The position numbers and the translations under genes are program-made. Of a stretch of DNA of 64,000 nt, positions 52,406 through 61,682 are shown piece by piece. Position 1 is the first letter of the stretch, and every line of letters begins with the position of its first letter. Under the pieces are notes generated by a model, which was given only the letters and a program-made list of their open reading frames with translations, did no database searches and had not been told where the DNA came from. The stretch lies in contig JAILBG010000132.1 in assembly GCA_024681215.1 (NCBI GenBank), positions 1-64,000 of the forward strand, written 5' to 3'. Origin of the DNA: RUG563 sp024681215 (GTDB taxonomy: Bacteria > Bacillota > Clostridia > Christensenellales > Aristaeellaceae).

Positions 52406-53588
52406 GGGCTTTGACCAGGCGGCACAGGTACATCCGCATATCGTGGCCGGGTACCGTGGGATTGAAATAATCGAATTTTGCGCCCAGGTTTTCCCCGGTG
52501 AACACGTCGCGCGCTTCCAGCGCCCAGCCGCCGGCCACCGGCAGCCCCAGATCCACTAATTCGCAGTGGATGCAGCTTTCCGCTTCGGACATGTTCACGT
52601 ACGCCAGGGCGAATTCGTTATCGGACAGATGGCGGAAGAAGGTGAAGGACGAATCCGGGATCATCCGCCAGGGCATCTCCCCTTCCTTCGCGTCGGGATT
52701 GCCGGTAAACACCGATCCCCGGCGGATCAGGTAAGGCGGGCGGCATTCCTCGTCCTGGTCGATGCGCAGAAGGTCCTTGTTCTGCATGAGGGCCTGATAT
52801 TCCGGCGCCACGGCGCGCAGGTCCGCCCCCATCATCAGCGGCACGCCCGCCAGGCACCACAGGGCAAACTGCATTCGGTATTCCTCATAGGTGCACGTTT
52901 TGCCCACGCCCACGTTGCCCTTGCCGCCCATGCCCACGGTGAGCATGTCCATGTCGTTGAAGCAGCCCGCGCCGCTCATGCACAGATTTTCGATCTGGGA
53001 TTTGAAAATATCGGTGAAGGAAACGTAATTGTCCATGATATCGCCGGTGGAGCGGTACATCTGCGCGCCCACGGAGCGCATCCACTTCCAGGGCTCCTTC
53101 TGCCCCCAGTTGCACGCGGAAAACAGGATTTCCCGCCCCGTGGCCTTCAGCGCCATGCTCATGGTCTGATACCGGGTGCGGCAGTCGCCGGTCTGGGGGA
53201 AATTGCAGAAATCGTATTTCAGGAAATCCACGCCCCAGGAGGCGAAGGTGGCGGCGTCCGTAAATTCATGGTCGTAGCTGGAGGGATAGCCCGCGCAGGT
53301 CATGACCCCGGCGCAGGAATACATGCCGAATTTGAGCCCCTTCCCGTGCACGTAATCCGCCAGGGCCTTCATCCCGTGGGGAAATTTTTCCGGGTCCGGC
53401 ACCAGCAGCCCGTTTTCGTCCCGGTCCCGGAGCGACCAGCAGTCGTCGATCACCAGGTATTCATATCCCGCATCCCGGTAGCCCTTGTCCACCATGTAAT
53501 CCGCCATTTCCCGGATCAGAGCGTCGCTGATCTTATCGCCGAAGGTATTCCAGGAATTCCATCCCAGGGGCGGCCGTTTTGCCAGCAT
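52398..53588 (-). CDS. alpha-galactosidase, GH27 family
   Basis: Removes terminal alpha-galactose from oligosaccharides such as melibiose or raffinose. The 396-residue protein begins RPPLGWNSWNTFGD and has YLVIDDCW; the nucleophile is D126 in KYDFCN, and D183 in YRSTGDIMD is the likely acid/base. No signal peptide, so it acts on imported sugars. ATG 53588 gives the usual N terminus; the ATG nine codons upstream adds an unrelated basic stretch. It is divergent from the sugar-oxidation cluster at 53795 and has its own promoter. Confidence 0.9.
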   Translation of the reverse strand: MLAKRPPLGWNSWNTFGDKISDALIREMADYMVDKGYRDAGYEYLVIDDCWSLRDRDENGLLVPDPEKFPHGMKALADYVHGKGLKFGMYSCAGVMTCAGYPSSYDHEFTDAATFASWGVDFLKYDFCNFPQTGDCRTRYQTMSMALKATGREILFSACNWGQKEPWKWMRSVGAQMYRSTGDIMDNYVSFTDIFKSQIENLCMSGAGCFNDMDMLTVGMGGKGNVGVGKTCTYEEYRMQFALWCLAGVPLMMGADLRAVAPEYQALMQNKDLLRIDQDEECRPPYLIRRGSVFTGNPDAKEGEMPWRMIPDSSFTFFRHLSDNEFALAYVNMSEAESCIHCELVDLGLPVAGGWALEARDVFTGENLGAKFDYFNPTVPGHDMRMYLCRLVKAHG

Positions 53589-53644
53589 GGGTGCATTTCT
53601 CCTTCCGCACCGCAAACGCGGCTTTTTTCTGAATGTCTGACTGC

Positions 53645-53674
53645 ATTATATCAAACGGGCCCGGTCCCCCGCAA
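53645..53674 (-). promoter_or_regulatory. promoter of the alpha-galactosidase gene
   Basis: Minus strand TTGCGG (53669-53674), an 18-base spacer and TATAAT (53645-53650). Confidence 0.65.
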
Positions 53675-53727
53675 GACTTTCCCGGCCGTTCAGGGGGGAA
53701 GGCGCAAGAAAAATTTTCCACGGCGGA

Positions 53728-53757
53728 TTGACTTTGTTCCCGCGCCGGGCTTATGAT
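53728..53757 (+). promoter_or_regulatory. promoter of the sugar-oxidation cluster
   Basis: TTGACT (53728-53733), an 18-base spacer and TATGAT (53752-53757). Because the -10 box overlaps the earliest ATG of the open frame (53753), the real start must be the later ATG at 53795. Confidence 0.7.
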
Positions 53758-53794
53758 GAAACCGGAGGGAACAAAAGAACAGGAGGCGGTTTTC

Positions 53795-54637
53795 ATGCTG
53801 CTTGGCGGAACCGTTGCGGGCTCCTTCGACGCCCCGGAAGCCTGGGAGCGGCTGCTGGCCGCGTCCCGGTTCAAGGCCGTCACGGCGCCTTTCGACTGCC
53901 GCACGCCCCAGGAGGAAGCCGCCCGTTACGTTTCCGCGGCAAAACGCCGGGGAGCGGCGATCGCCGAGGTGGGCGTATGGCGCAACTGCCTGGACCCGGA
54001 TCCGGCAAAAGCCAAAGAAGCCCTGCGCTATGCCAAGGATCAGCTGGCCCTGGCGGAGGAATGGGGCGTGCCCTGCTGCGTCAATATCGCCGGCACCCCC
54101 GGGACCGCGGGCTGGGACGCCGCGGACAAAAGCAATTTCACCCCCGAAACCTACCGCCGCACCGTGGCCTCCATCCGGGAGATCATCGACGACGTGCGGC
54201 CGGCGCGCGCCTTTTACTGCATCGAGCCCATGCCCTGGATGGTGCCGGACAGCCCGAATACGTATCTGCGGCTCCTGGAGGATGTGGACAGGCCGCAGTT
54301 CGCCGCGCATATGGATTTCGTGAATATGATCAACTGCCCCCGCCGGGCCCTGGCCCCGGAGGATTTCGTGGAGGAGTGCTTTTCCCGCCTGGCCCCGTAT
54401 ATCAAAAGCACCCACATAAAGGACAGCCGGCTGCACCCCACCCGGCTGACCGCGGTGCTGGAGGAATGCAGCCCCGGTGAAGGGGATCTGGACTTTGAAA
54501 AGATCCTGAGGATCATGGACAGGTATCTGCCCCCCGACGCCCCGGTGCTGCTGGAGCATATGCGTTCCTTTGAGGAATATCAGGCCGCATACGCATATCT
54601 TGCCGGCGCCGCCGCCCGGGCGGGCGTCAGCATCTGA
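53795..54637 (+). CDS. xylose isomerase-like TIM-barrel epimerase/isomerase
   Basis: A 280-residue protein of the sugar phosphate isomerase/epimerase superfamily. The expected metal ligands are visible: E in CIEPMPW, D in HMDFVNM, H in STHIKDS and E in LLEHM. The family handles keto-aldo isomerisation or epimerisation of sugars and inositols. AGGAGG precedes ATG 53795. It is the first gene of a three-gene plus-strand operon with an FMN enzyme and a Gfo/Idh dehydrogenase; together they suggest oxidation and epimerisation of a sugar or polyol. Confidence 0.8.
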   Translation: MLLGGTVAGSFDAPEAWERLLAASRFKAVTAPFDCRTPQEEAARYVSAAKRRGAAIAEVGVWRNCLDPDPAKAKEALRYAKDQLALAEEWGVPCCVNIAGTPGTAGWDAADKSNFTPETYRRTVASIREIIDDVRPARAFYCIEPMPWMVPDSPNTYLRLLEDVDRPQFAAHMDFVNMINCPRRALAPEDFVEECFSRLAPYIKSTHIKDSRLHPTRLTAVLEECSPGEGDLDFEKILRIMDRYLPPDAPVLLEHMRSFEEYQAAYAYLAGAAARAGVSI

Positions 54638-54656
54638 AAAAGGAGGAAAGCGCTTT

Positions 54657-55547
54657 ATGGCCGACAGCCGTCCCCTGCCCGGAGATTCCATCGTCCTCAA
54701 CCGCCGGTATCTGGATCATCTGCTGGTGGAGGGCCGCATCGTGGGCGCGGCGCACCCCACCGCGGAAACGCGCCTGCTGGGCTGCGCCTTTTCCACCCCC
54801 ATCGTCACCGCGGCATTGAGCCATCTGAAGCGCGGCATGGCCGCCTTCGCCCTGGGCGCAAAGCAGGCCGGGGCCGCCTGCTTCATCGGCATGGGCAGCT
54901 GCGAAGAGATGGAATCCGCCCTGTCCACCGGCGCGAAGATCGTCAAGATCATCAAGCCCTACGCCGACCCGGATCTGATCTTTGAACGGCTGGCGTGCGC
55001 GAAGGCTCACGGGGCCGTCGCCGTGGGCATGGACGTGGAACATGCCGTGAACGTGACCGACGACCGGGATTCCCTGGTGGCGGGCTATCCGATGAAGCTG
55101 CCCAGCCTGGAAGAGCTGAAAACGTATATCGGCGCCGCGGGGCTGCCCTTTCTCATCAAGGGCGCGCTGAGCGTCCGCGACGCCCTGACCTGCCGGGACC
55201 TGGGCTGCGCCGGCGTGATCCTCAGCCACCATAACGGCCTGATGCGCTGGGCCGTGCCCCCCGTCATGCTGCTGCCGGAGATCCGCCGGGCCGTGGGGCG
55301 GGATTTCCTGCTGGTGGCCGACGGCGGCATCCGGGACGGCTTCGACGCCTTCAAGGCCCTGGCCCTGGGGGCGGACGCCGTATCCGTGGGCAGGGCGCTG
55401 ATGGCGCCCCTGGACGAAGGCGGCCCCGAAAAAATGGCGGACGTCCTCCGCGCCATGACGGACGAAATCAAGGCCATGCTGGTGCGCACCGGCTCCCCGG
55501 ACCCGGCCCATATCGACCCCGCGGTGATTCATCCCAGCGACTGGTAA
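54657..55547 (+). CDS. FMN-dependent alpha-hydroxy acid dehydrogenase-like protein
   Basis: A 296-residue TIM-barrel flavoprotein. The C-terminal half carries the family blocks FLIKGALSVRDALTCRDLGCAGVIL, VADGGIRDGFDAFKALALGADAV and SVGRALM, as in lactate oxidase and glycolate oxidase. The catalytic SNHGGRQLD motif is replaced by SHHNGLMRW: a histidine remains (191/192) but the arginine is lost, and the N-terminal third is short. It may use a different substrate from 2-hydroxy acids. AGGAGGAAAGCG precedes ATG 54657. It lies between sugar epimerase and dehydrogenase genes. Confidence 0.72.
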   Translation: MADSRPLPGDSIVLNRRYLDHLLVEGRIVGAAHPTAETRLLGCAFSTPIVTAALSHLKRGMAAFALGAKQAGAACFIGMGSCEEMESALSTGAKIVKIIKPYADPDLIFERLACAKAHGAVAVGMDVEHAVNVTDDRDSLVAGYPMKLPSLEELKTYIGAAGLPFLIKGALSVRDALTCRDLGCAGVILSHHNGLMRWAVPPVMLLPEIRRAVGRDFLLVADGGIRDGFDAFKALALGADAVSVGRALMAPLDEGGPEKMADVLRAMTDEIKAMLVRTGSPDPAHIDPAVIHPSDW

Positions 55548-55566
55548 CGCGAAAGGAGCATCATTT

Positions 55567-56541
55567 ATGGAAAAGATCCGTTGGGGCGTCCTGGGCACGG
55601 CGGACATCGCCCGGCAGCAGACCATCCCCGGCATGCGGGAGGCGGAGAACTGCGCGCTGTACGCCATCGCGGGCCGCAGCATCGAAAAAGCCCGGCAGTA
55701 CCAGGCGGAATTCGGCTTTGAAAAGGCGTACGGCAGCTATGACGCGCTGCTGTCCGATCCCGCGGTGCAGGCGGTGTACGTGCCCCTGCCCAACGACCTG
55801 CACCGGGAATGGGCGATCCGGGCGCTGGAGGCAAAAAAGCACGTGCTGTGCGAAAAGCCCCTGGCCCTGACGGAAGCCCAGGCGCGGGACATGTTCCGCG
55901 CCGCGGAGGAAAACGGCGTGCACCTTATGGAGGCATACGCTTACCTGCACAATCCCTTCGTCCGGGCGGTGAAGGCGGAAGTGGACGCCGGCGCCATCGG
56001 AAACGTGCTGTACCTGGAATCCGCCTTCGTGGGCGGCCCGCCCCGGGAGGGCAATTACCGCGCCCGGCGGGACGCCGGCGGCGGCGCGCAGTACGATCTG
56101 GGCTGCTACCCCCTGAGCATGGCGCTGTGGATGCTGGACGGGGAGCCGCTCCGGGTCAGCGCGTCCGCCCTGTTCGACGACGGCGGCATTGATCTGGCCA
56201 CCAACGCGCTTTTGTCCTTTGCGGGCGGGGCCGTGGCGAATCTCAGCTGCGGCATGCTGCTCCGCGCCGATCGCCTGGACCGCTTCCGCCTCTGCGGCGA
56301 CCGGGGCGAAATCTTCTCCGCCTTCCAGTTCAATCAGCCGGGCGAGATCGCCTATACCCTGGTGCGGGACGGCAGGGCGGAAGAAAAGCGCGTCACCGCG
56401 CCCCAGAATTACCGCCTGGAGGTGGAGCAGCTGGGCCGCTGCATCCTGGAAGGCGAAGCCCCCGCCGTCTCCCCCGCGTTTTCATTGCGGGTGGCCCGGG
56501 TGCAGGACCGCATCCTGGACGCCATTGGCTTCTGGAAATGA
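55567..56541 (+). CDS. Gfo/Idh/MocA family oxidoreductase
   Basis: A 324-residue NAD(P)-dependent sugar or inositol dehydrogenase. The Rossmann start is WGVLGTADIARQQTIPGM, the catalytic lysine motif is CEKPLAL, and the second domain has HLMEAYAYLHNPF and GGAQYDLGCYPLSMALWML. This resembles xylose/glucose-fructose type dehydrogenases and trans-dihydrobenzenediol-like dehydrogenases. GAAAGGAG precedes ATG 55567. Last gene of the plus-strand cluster, followed by a strong terminator. Confidence 0.88.
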   Translation: MEKIRWGVLGTADIARQQTIPGMREAENCALYAIAGRSIEKARQYQAEFGFEKAYGSYDALLSDPAVQAVYVPLPNDLHREWAIRALEAKKHVLCEKPLALTEAQARDMFRAAEENGVHLMEAYAYLHNPFVRAVKAEVDAGAIGNVLYLESAFVGGPPREGNYRARRDAGGGAQYDLGCYPLSMALWMLDGEPLRVSASALFDDGGIDLATNALLSFAGGAVANLSCGMLLRADRLDRFRLCGDRGEIFSAFQFNQPGEIAYTLVRDGRAEEKRVTAPQNYRLEVEQLGRCILEGEAPAVSPAFSLRVARVQDRILDAIGFWK

Positions 56542-56554
56542 CCCTCCCTTGAAA

Positions 56555-56593
56555 AAAACCGGGGCCGTCTGACAGTCAGACGGCCCCGGTTTT
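56555..56593. terminator. bidirectional terminator between converging operons
   Basis: A perfect inverted repeat (CCGGGGCCGTCTGAC and its complement, 56559-56588) with A-run on the left and T-run on the right, so it can stop transcription from both sides. Confidence 0.9.
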
Positions 56594-56603
56594 GATTTTG
56601 TTT

Positions 56604-57752
56604 TTACTTGGCGGGCGATATCGGCTCGCCTTTGGGCTTAATGAATTTCAGCCACTCCGGCAGATGGATCTTCCCCTTGCCGCGGACGGATAGGATCACG
56701 CTCTGCACCATGATGAACAGGCCCAGCATGGCGCCGCTGGCAATATTCTGCCAGAAGGATTCGTTCACGTCGCTCAGGCCGATGATCTTGGTGATGGTCG
56801 CCAGGATCATGACCCCGAAGAACGTGCCGAATACATTGCCCACGCCGCCGGTGAGCAGCGTGCCGCCGATGATGGAAGCGGCGATGGCGTCCATTTCGCC
56901 CCGGGCCGCCACGGTGGTTTTGGCTGAAGGCGCGTGCATGAGGAAAATGAAGCCGGCCAGGCCGCTGAGCAGGCCGCTGATCACGTAGCTGACGAAGCGG
57001 GTACGCTTCACGTTGATGCCCAGCATCATGGCGCTTTGCTGGTTGCCGCCGATGGCGTAGATGTTTCTGCCCAGTTTGGCATAGCGCAGCAGCAGGAACA
57101 CCAGCACCAGCACCAGCAGGGCCACCAGCGTGCCGATCTCAAGATCCGTGGAAACGACGGTCTGCGTGACCCTGCCCAGCTTGACCTTTTCCGTTACTTC
57201 CGTGAACCAGGGAATATTGATCCTGGCGTCCCACATGGCCGTGACCGCCCCCGTGGCGTTCACATCCACCGGTTTGCCGCCGGGGCTGACGATGGTGGTA
57301 AGCCCGCGGGCCAGGATCATGCCGGCCAGGGTCACGATGAAGGGCTGGATCTCCAGATGGCTGATCAGAAAGCCCTGGAACGCGCCGAAGGCCAGGCCGA
57401 TCCCCAGGGCGATCCCCAGGGAGATCAGGATGTTGAGGAACGGGCTGGCGACGGCGCTTTTCTGCAGGTAAAGCGCGTCCACCATGCAGGTCAGGCTCAC
57501 CACGCCGGCCACGCTGATGTTGATGCCGCCGCCGATCATGACCACCGTCAGGGAACAGGCGATGAAGATCAGCATGGAGTTTTCATTCAGCAGGTCGAAG
57601 AACATCTTGGGGTTGCGAAACCCTTTGGCGTTGAAAATCACCGCCGCGGCGTACATCGCAATGAAGATCCCGATGCTGACCAGCATCAGCAGCATGGTAT
57701 TGGATAAGGGCTCTTTCTTTCCCGTCAGGGTTTTCGCTTTCTGCGCCGTCAT
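56604..57752 (-). CDS. sugar ABC transporter permease (YjfF-like)
   Basis: CUT2-family permease of 382 residues with eight to nine membrane helices. Core motifs: VVMIGGGINISVAGVVSL, LGRNIYAIGGNQQSA and MDAIAASIIGGTLLTGGVGNVFG. Last gene of an operon arranged like ytfQ-ytfR-ytfT-yjfF, which in E. coli imports galactofuranose. It starts one base after the preceding permease stop region (57754), so the two are translated together and probably form a heterodimer. Confidence 0.9.
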   Translation of the reverse strand: MTAQKAKTLTGKKEPLSNTMLLMLVSIGIFIAMYAAAVIFNAKGFRNPKMFFDLLNENSMLIFIACSLTVVMIGGGINISVAGVVSLTCMVDALYLQKSAVASPFLNILISLGIALGIGLAFGAFQGFLISHLEIQPFIVTLAGMILARGLTTIVSPGGKPVDVNATGAVTAMWDARINIPWFTEVTEKVKLGRVTQTVVSTDLEIGTLVALLVLVLVFLLLRYAKLGRNIYAIGGNQQSAMMLGINVKRTRFVSYVISGLLSGLAGFIFLMHAPSAKTTVAARGEMDAIAASIIGGTLLTGGVGNVFGTFFGVMILATITKIIGLSDVNESFWQNIASGAMLGLFIMVQSVILSVRGKGKIHLPEWLKFIKPKGEPISPAK

Positions 57753-57753
57753 G

Positions 57754-58823
57754 TCAGCCCACCCCCTTCAGGGACGCCGCATCGGCAGAGGCGCTGCGTC
57801 TGTTCTTCATGGCGGTGAACCAGCTCTTGATCACCGGGGAGCCGGCGGTGACGATAATGATGATGGCGATGGCTTTGTAGGCCCTGATATGCTCCGATCC
57901 GACCCCCATGTTCTGCAGCGTGGTGGTCAGCATCTGGATGATATACGCCCCCAGGACGCTGCCGCTCAGACGGAATTTGCCGCCGCCCAGGCTGTTGCCG
58001 CCGATGGCCACCGCCAGTATGGCGTCCATTTCGATGTCGGCCAGCAGGGTTTTGGGCGTCAGCGTGCCCATGCGCGCCACGCCGATCACCGCCGCCACCG
58101 CCACGCAGATCCCCAGGATCACGAAGCTGAGCAGCTTGATCAGCGTGGGCTGGATGCCGTTGAGCCGCGCGGCGCCCTGGTTGACGCCCACGGCCTGGGT
58201 ATAAAGCCGGATGTTGGTCAGCCGGAAGAACAGGAACAGCAGCAGCCCCACCAGCACCACCAGCAGGAACGGCGTGGACACCGGCACGCCGGGGATCCGG
58301 ATGCCGATGGCCTTGATCACGGGGCTGGCCAGCTCTTCGGTGGCGGAGCCGTTGATCATGTAGCCGATGTCGCGGCCGCAGGAATACAGCACCAGCGTGG
58401 CGATCATGGGCTGGATCTTGAATACGGCCACCAGCGTGCCGTTGAACAGCTTGAACAGGATCGTGCCCAGGCAGCACACCAGCAGCGCGCCGATCACGGT
58501 GAGCACCGAGATGGGCCCCATCCGGACCAGGGTCTGCACGAAGATCGCGCCGGCGATGGCGCCCACCGTGCCCACGGAAATATCCTGGCCGCCGCAGGAC
58601 GCCGTCACCAGCGTCATGCCCATGGCGATGATGGCCAGCTCGCTGGCGCTGTCGATAATGCTGATCAGATTGCCGTCCAGCCGGGGGTTGCCCTCGCTCC
58701 ACTCGATGGTGACCCGGAAAAATTCGGGATCACGGATCAGATTGAACAGGACCAGCACGGCCAGGGCCACCAGCGGGATCAGCAGATCCATCAGCCAGGC
58801 AAGGCCGTTTTTCTTCGTCCGCA

Positions 58824-58824
<1 letters not shown>
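57754..58824 (-). CDS. sugar ABC transporter permease (YtfT-like)
   Basis: CUT2-family permease of 356 residues. Core motifs: MGMTLVTASCGGQDISVGTVGAI, YTQAVGVNQGAARLNGI and MDAILAVAIGGNSLGGG. The start ATG overlaps the ATPase stop by one base (TGATG at 58822-58826). Partner of the YjfF-like permease. Confidence 0.9.
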
Positions 58825-60329
<1,505 letters not shown>

Positions 60330-60386
60330 CTGGGGCTGCTCCTTCCATGCAGGCGGCCTGATATGCCGTCCCTTTGCTTGAAAGAA

Positions 60387-60430
60387 GGCGCGGTATGAAC
60401 GCGCGCATTACCGTCCGTTCATACCGCGCC
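60387..60430 (-). terminator. intra-operon hairpin between binding protein and ATPase genes
   Basis: Perfect 15-bp stem (60387-60401 with 60416-60430) with a 14-base loop and no T-run. Same position and type as the hairpin at 27597-27625 in the other sugar ABC operon. Confidence 0.75.
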
Positions 60431-60448
60431 CAATGGTCGTTCCGTGAA

Positions 60449-61423
60449 TTACAGGCCGTAAGCGTCGATGTCAGCCTGGGTGATGGTGGCAGTCTCGAAG
60501 AAGGTTTCGTCGTTGATGTACTGGTTCAGTTCGTTCAGGCCTTCGATTTCGCCGCCCTCGGCCAGGGTCTTGATCATGGCGTCGATCTTTTCAGCCTGGA
60601 AGGGAGAGCACTGACCATCGTAATTCCATTCGCCGGCCAGAACCTTTTCCAGCGCCCACTTGTTGCAGTCAAAGCCCATGATGATGACGTCGCCGTCCTT
60701 GCCGTGGGTGATGCCCTTAGCGTCCAGAGCAGCCACAACACCGTCGGCCATGCCGTCGTTCTCAGCATACACGATGTTGAATTCGATGCCGGCGTCCAGA
60801 GCGGCTTCGGCGATCTTGCGGGCTTCGTTGGGATCCCAGGTGTCGCCGCCGGTGCCTTCGCGGACGATGGTCCAGTTGGCTTCGGCTTCGCACTTTTCAG
60901 TCAGAGGATCGCTGCGGCCGATCTGCGCGGCGCTGCCCAGCTGGCCCTGAATGTGCAGGATCTTGTATTCTTCCAGGCCCAGGCTCTCCAGCCAGCCCAC
61001 AGCGGTTTCGCCCTCTTTGCGCATGTCGGACACGACGGCAGCCGTATACAGGCTGGGATCGCAGTCGATCATACGGTCAAACAGGAACACCAGGATGCCG
61101 GCGTTCTTGGCTTCTTCCAGCACGCGGTCCCAGCCGGTGGTCTCAGCGGCGGAGATCAGGATGCAGTCCACATCGGCGGTGATGAAGCCGCGGACGGCGT
61201 CCAGCTGCTTGTCGGCGGTGGGGGCGGTGACGAAAGTGGCGTCATAGCCGTTTTCCTTGGTGAAGGTTTCGGTCAGGTTCCTGACGTTGGCTTCACGATA
61301 GCCGGATTCGGCGGGGTCCAGGTTGATGATGCCGACCTTGATCAGGTCTTCCTCAGCCATGGAAACGGCGGCGAAGGACAGCACCAGCACCAGCGCCAGC
61401 AGCACAGCAATGATTTTCTTCAT
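60449..61423 (-). CDS. sugar-binding protein of ABC transporter (YtfQ-like)
   Basis: Extracytoplasmic binding protein of 324 residues with signal peptide MKKIIAVLLALVLVLSFAAVSMA. The mature protein is a type I periplasmic-binding fold: VGIINLDPAESGYREANV, ILISAAETTGWDRVLEEAKNAGI and FLFDRMIDCD. The RMI and TTGWD segments are typical of YtfQ-type galactofuranose/arabinose-binding proteins, and the partial lipoprotein at 63140 has the same segments. GGGAGGG precedes ATG 61423. First gene of the operon, divergent from the histidine kinase gene. Confidence 0.92.
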   Translation of the reverse strand: MKKIIAVLLALVLVLSFAAVSMAEEDLIKVGIINLDPAESGYREANVRNLTETFTKENGYDATFVTAPTADKQLDAVRGFITADVDCILISAAETTGWDRVLEEAKNAGILVFLFDRMIDCDPSLYTAAVVSDMRKEGETAVGWLESLGLEEYKILHIQGQLGSAAQIGRSDPLTEKCEAEANWTIVREGTGGDTWDPNEARKIAEAALDAGIEFNIVYAENDGMADGVVAALDAKGITHGKDGDVIIMGFDCNKWALEKVLAGEWNYDGQCSPFQAEKIDAMIKTLAEGGEIEGLNELNQYINDETFFETATITQADIDAYGL

Positions 61424-61475
61424 GGTTTTCCCTCCCGATTTTTTAGGCCCTTTTCCGAGCCTTTGATACTGTCAG

Positions 61476-61504
61476 TGTATATGTCTGCGGCAAAGAAAAC
61501 ATTC
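61476..61504 (-). promoter_or_regulatory. weak promoter of the YtfQ-like operon
   Basis: Minus strand -10 candidate TATACA (61476-61481); the hexamer 17 bases upstream (61499-61504) matches the -35 consensus poorly, as expected of an activator-dependent promoter. One CTTTGGAAA-like motif lies directly upstream. Confidence 0.4.
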
Positions 61505-61604
61505 ACAATCTTTGGAAATTCACCAGTAAGTTTTTTCGGCGATTTTTTCTTTCCTGCGGCGGATTTACAATTTCTTTTGAAAAATGATACTTTCTTTGGA
61601 AAAT
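61505..61604. promoter_or_regulatory. three CTTTGGAAA-like motifs, candidate response-regulator sites
   Basis: CTTTGGAAA occurs at 61510-61518 and 61594-61602 and CTTTTGAAA at 61574-61582, each preceded by a similar AT-rich stretch (ACAAT or ATACTTT). The last two are 20 bases apart (two helical turns) and sit just upstream of the kinase promoter; the first sits just upstream of the transporter promoter. The placement suits an activator acting on both divergent units. Confidence 0.5.
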
Positions 61605-61616
61605 CCCCGCAACGCC

Positions 61617-61645
61617 TACACAGACATAAGAAAATATGCTATATT
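61617..61645 (+). promoter_or_regulatory. promoter of the histidine kinase gene
   Basis: TACACA (61617-61622), a 17-base spacer and TATATT (61640-61645), about 38 bases before the start codon. Confidence 0.55.
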
Positions 61646-61682
61646 CTCCCTGTCTGTTATCCGGTCCCGGGAGGAAAAAAGC

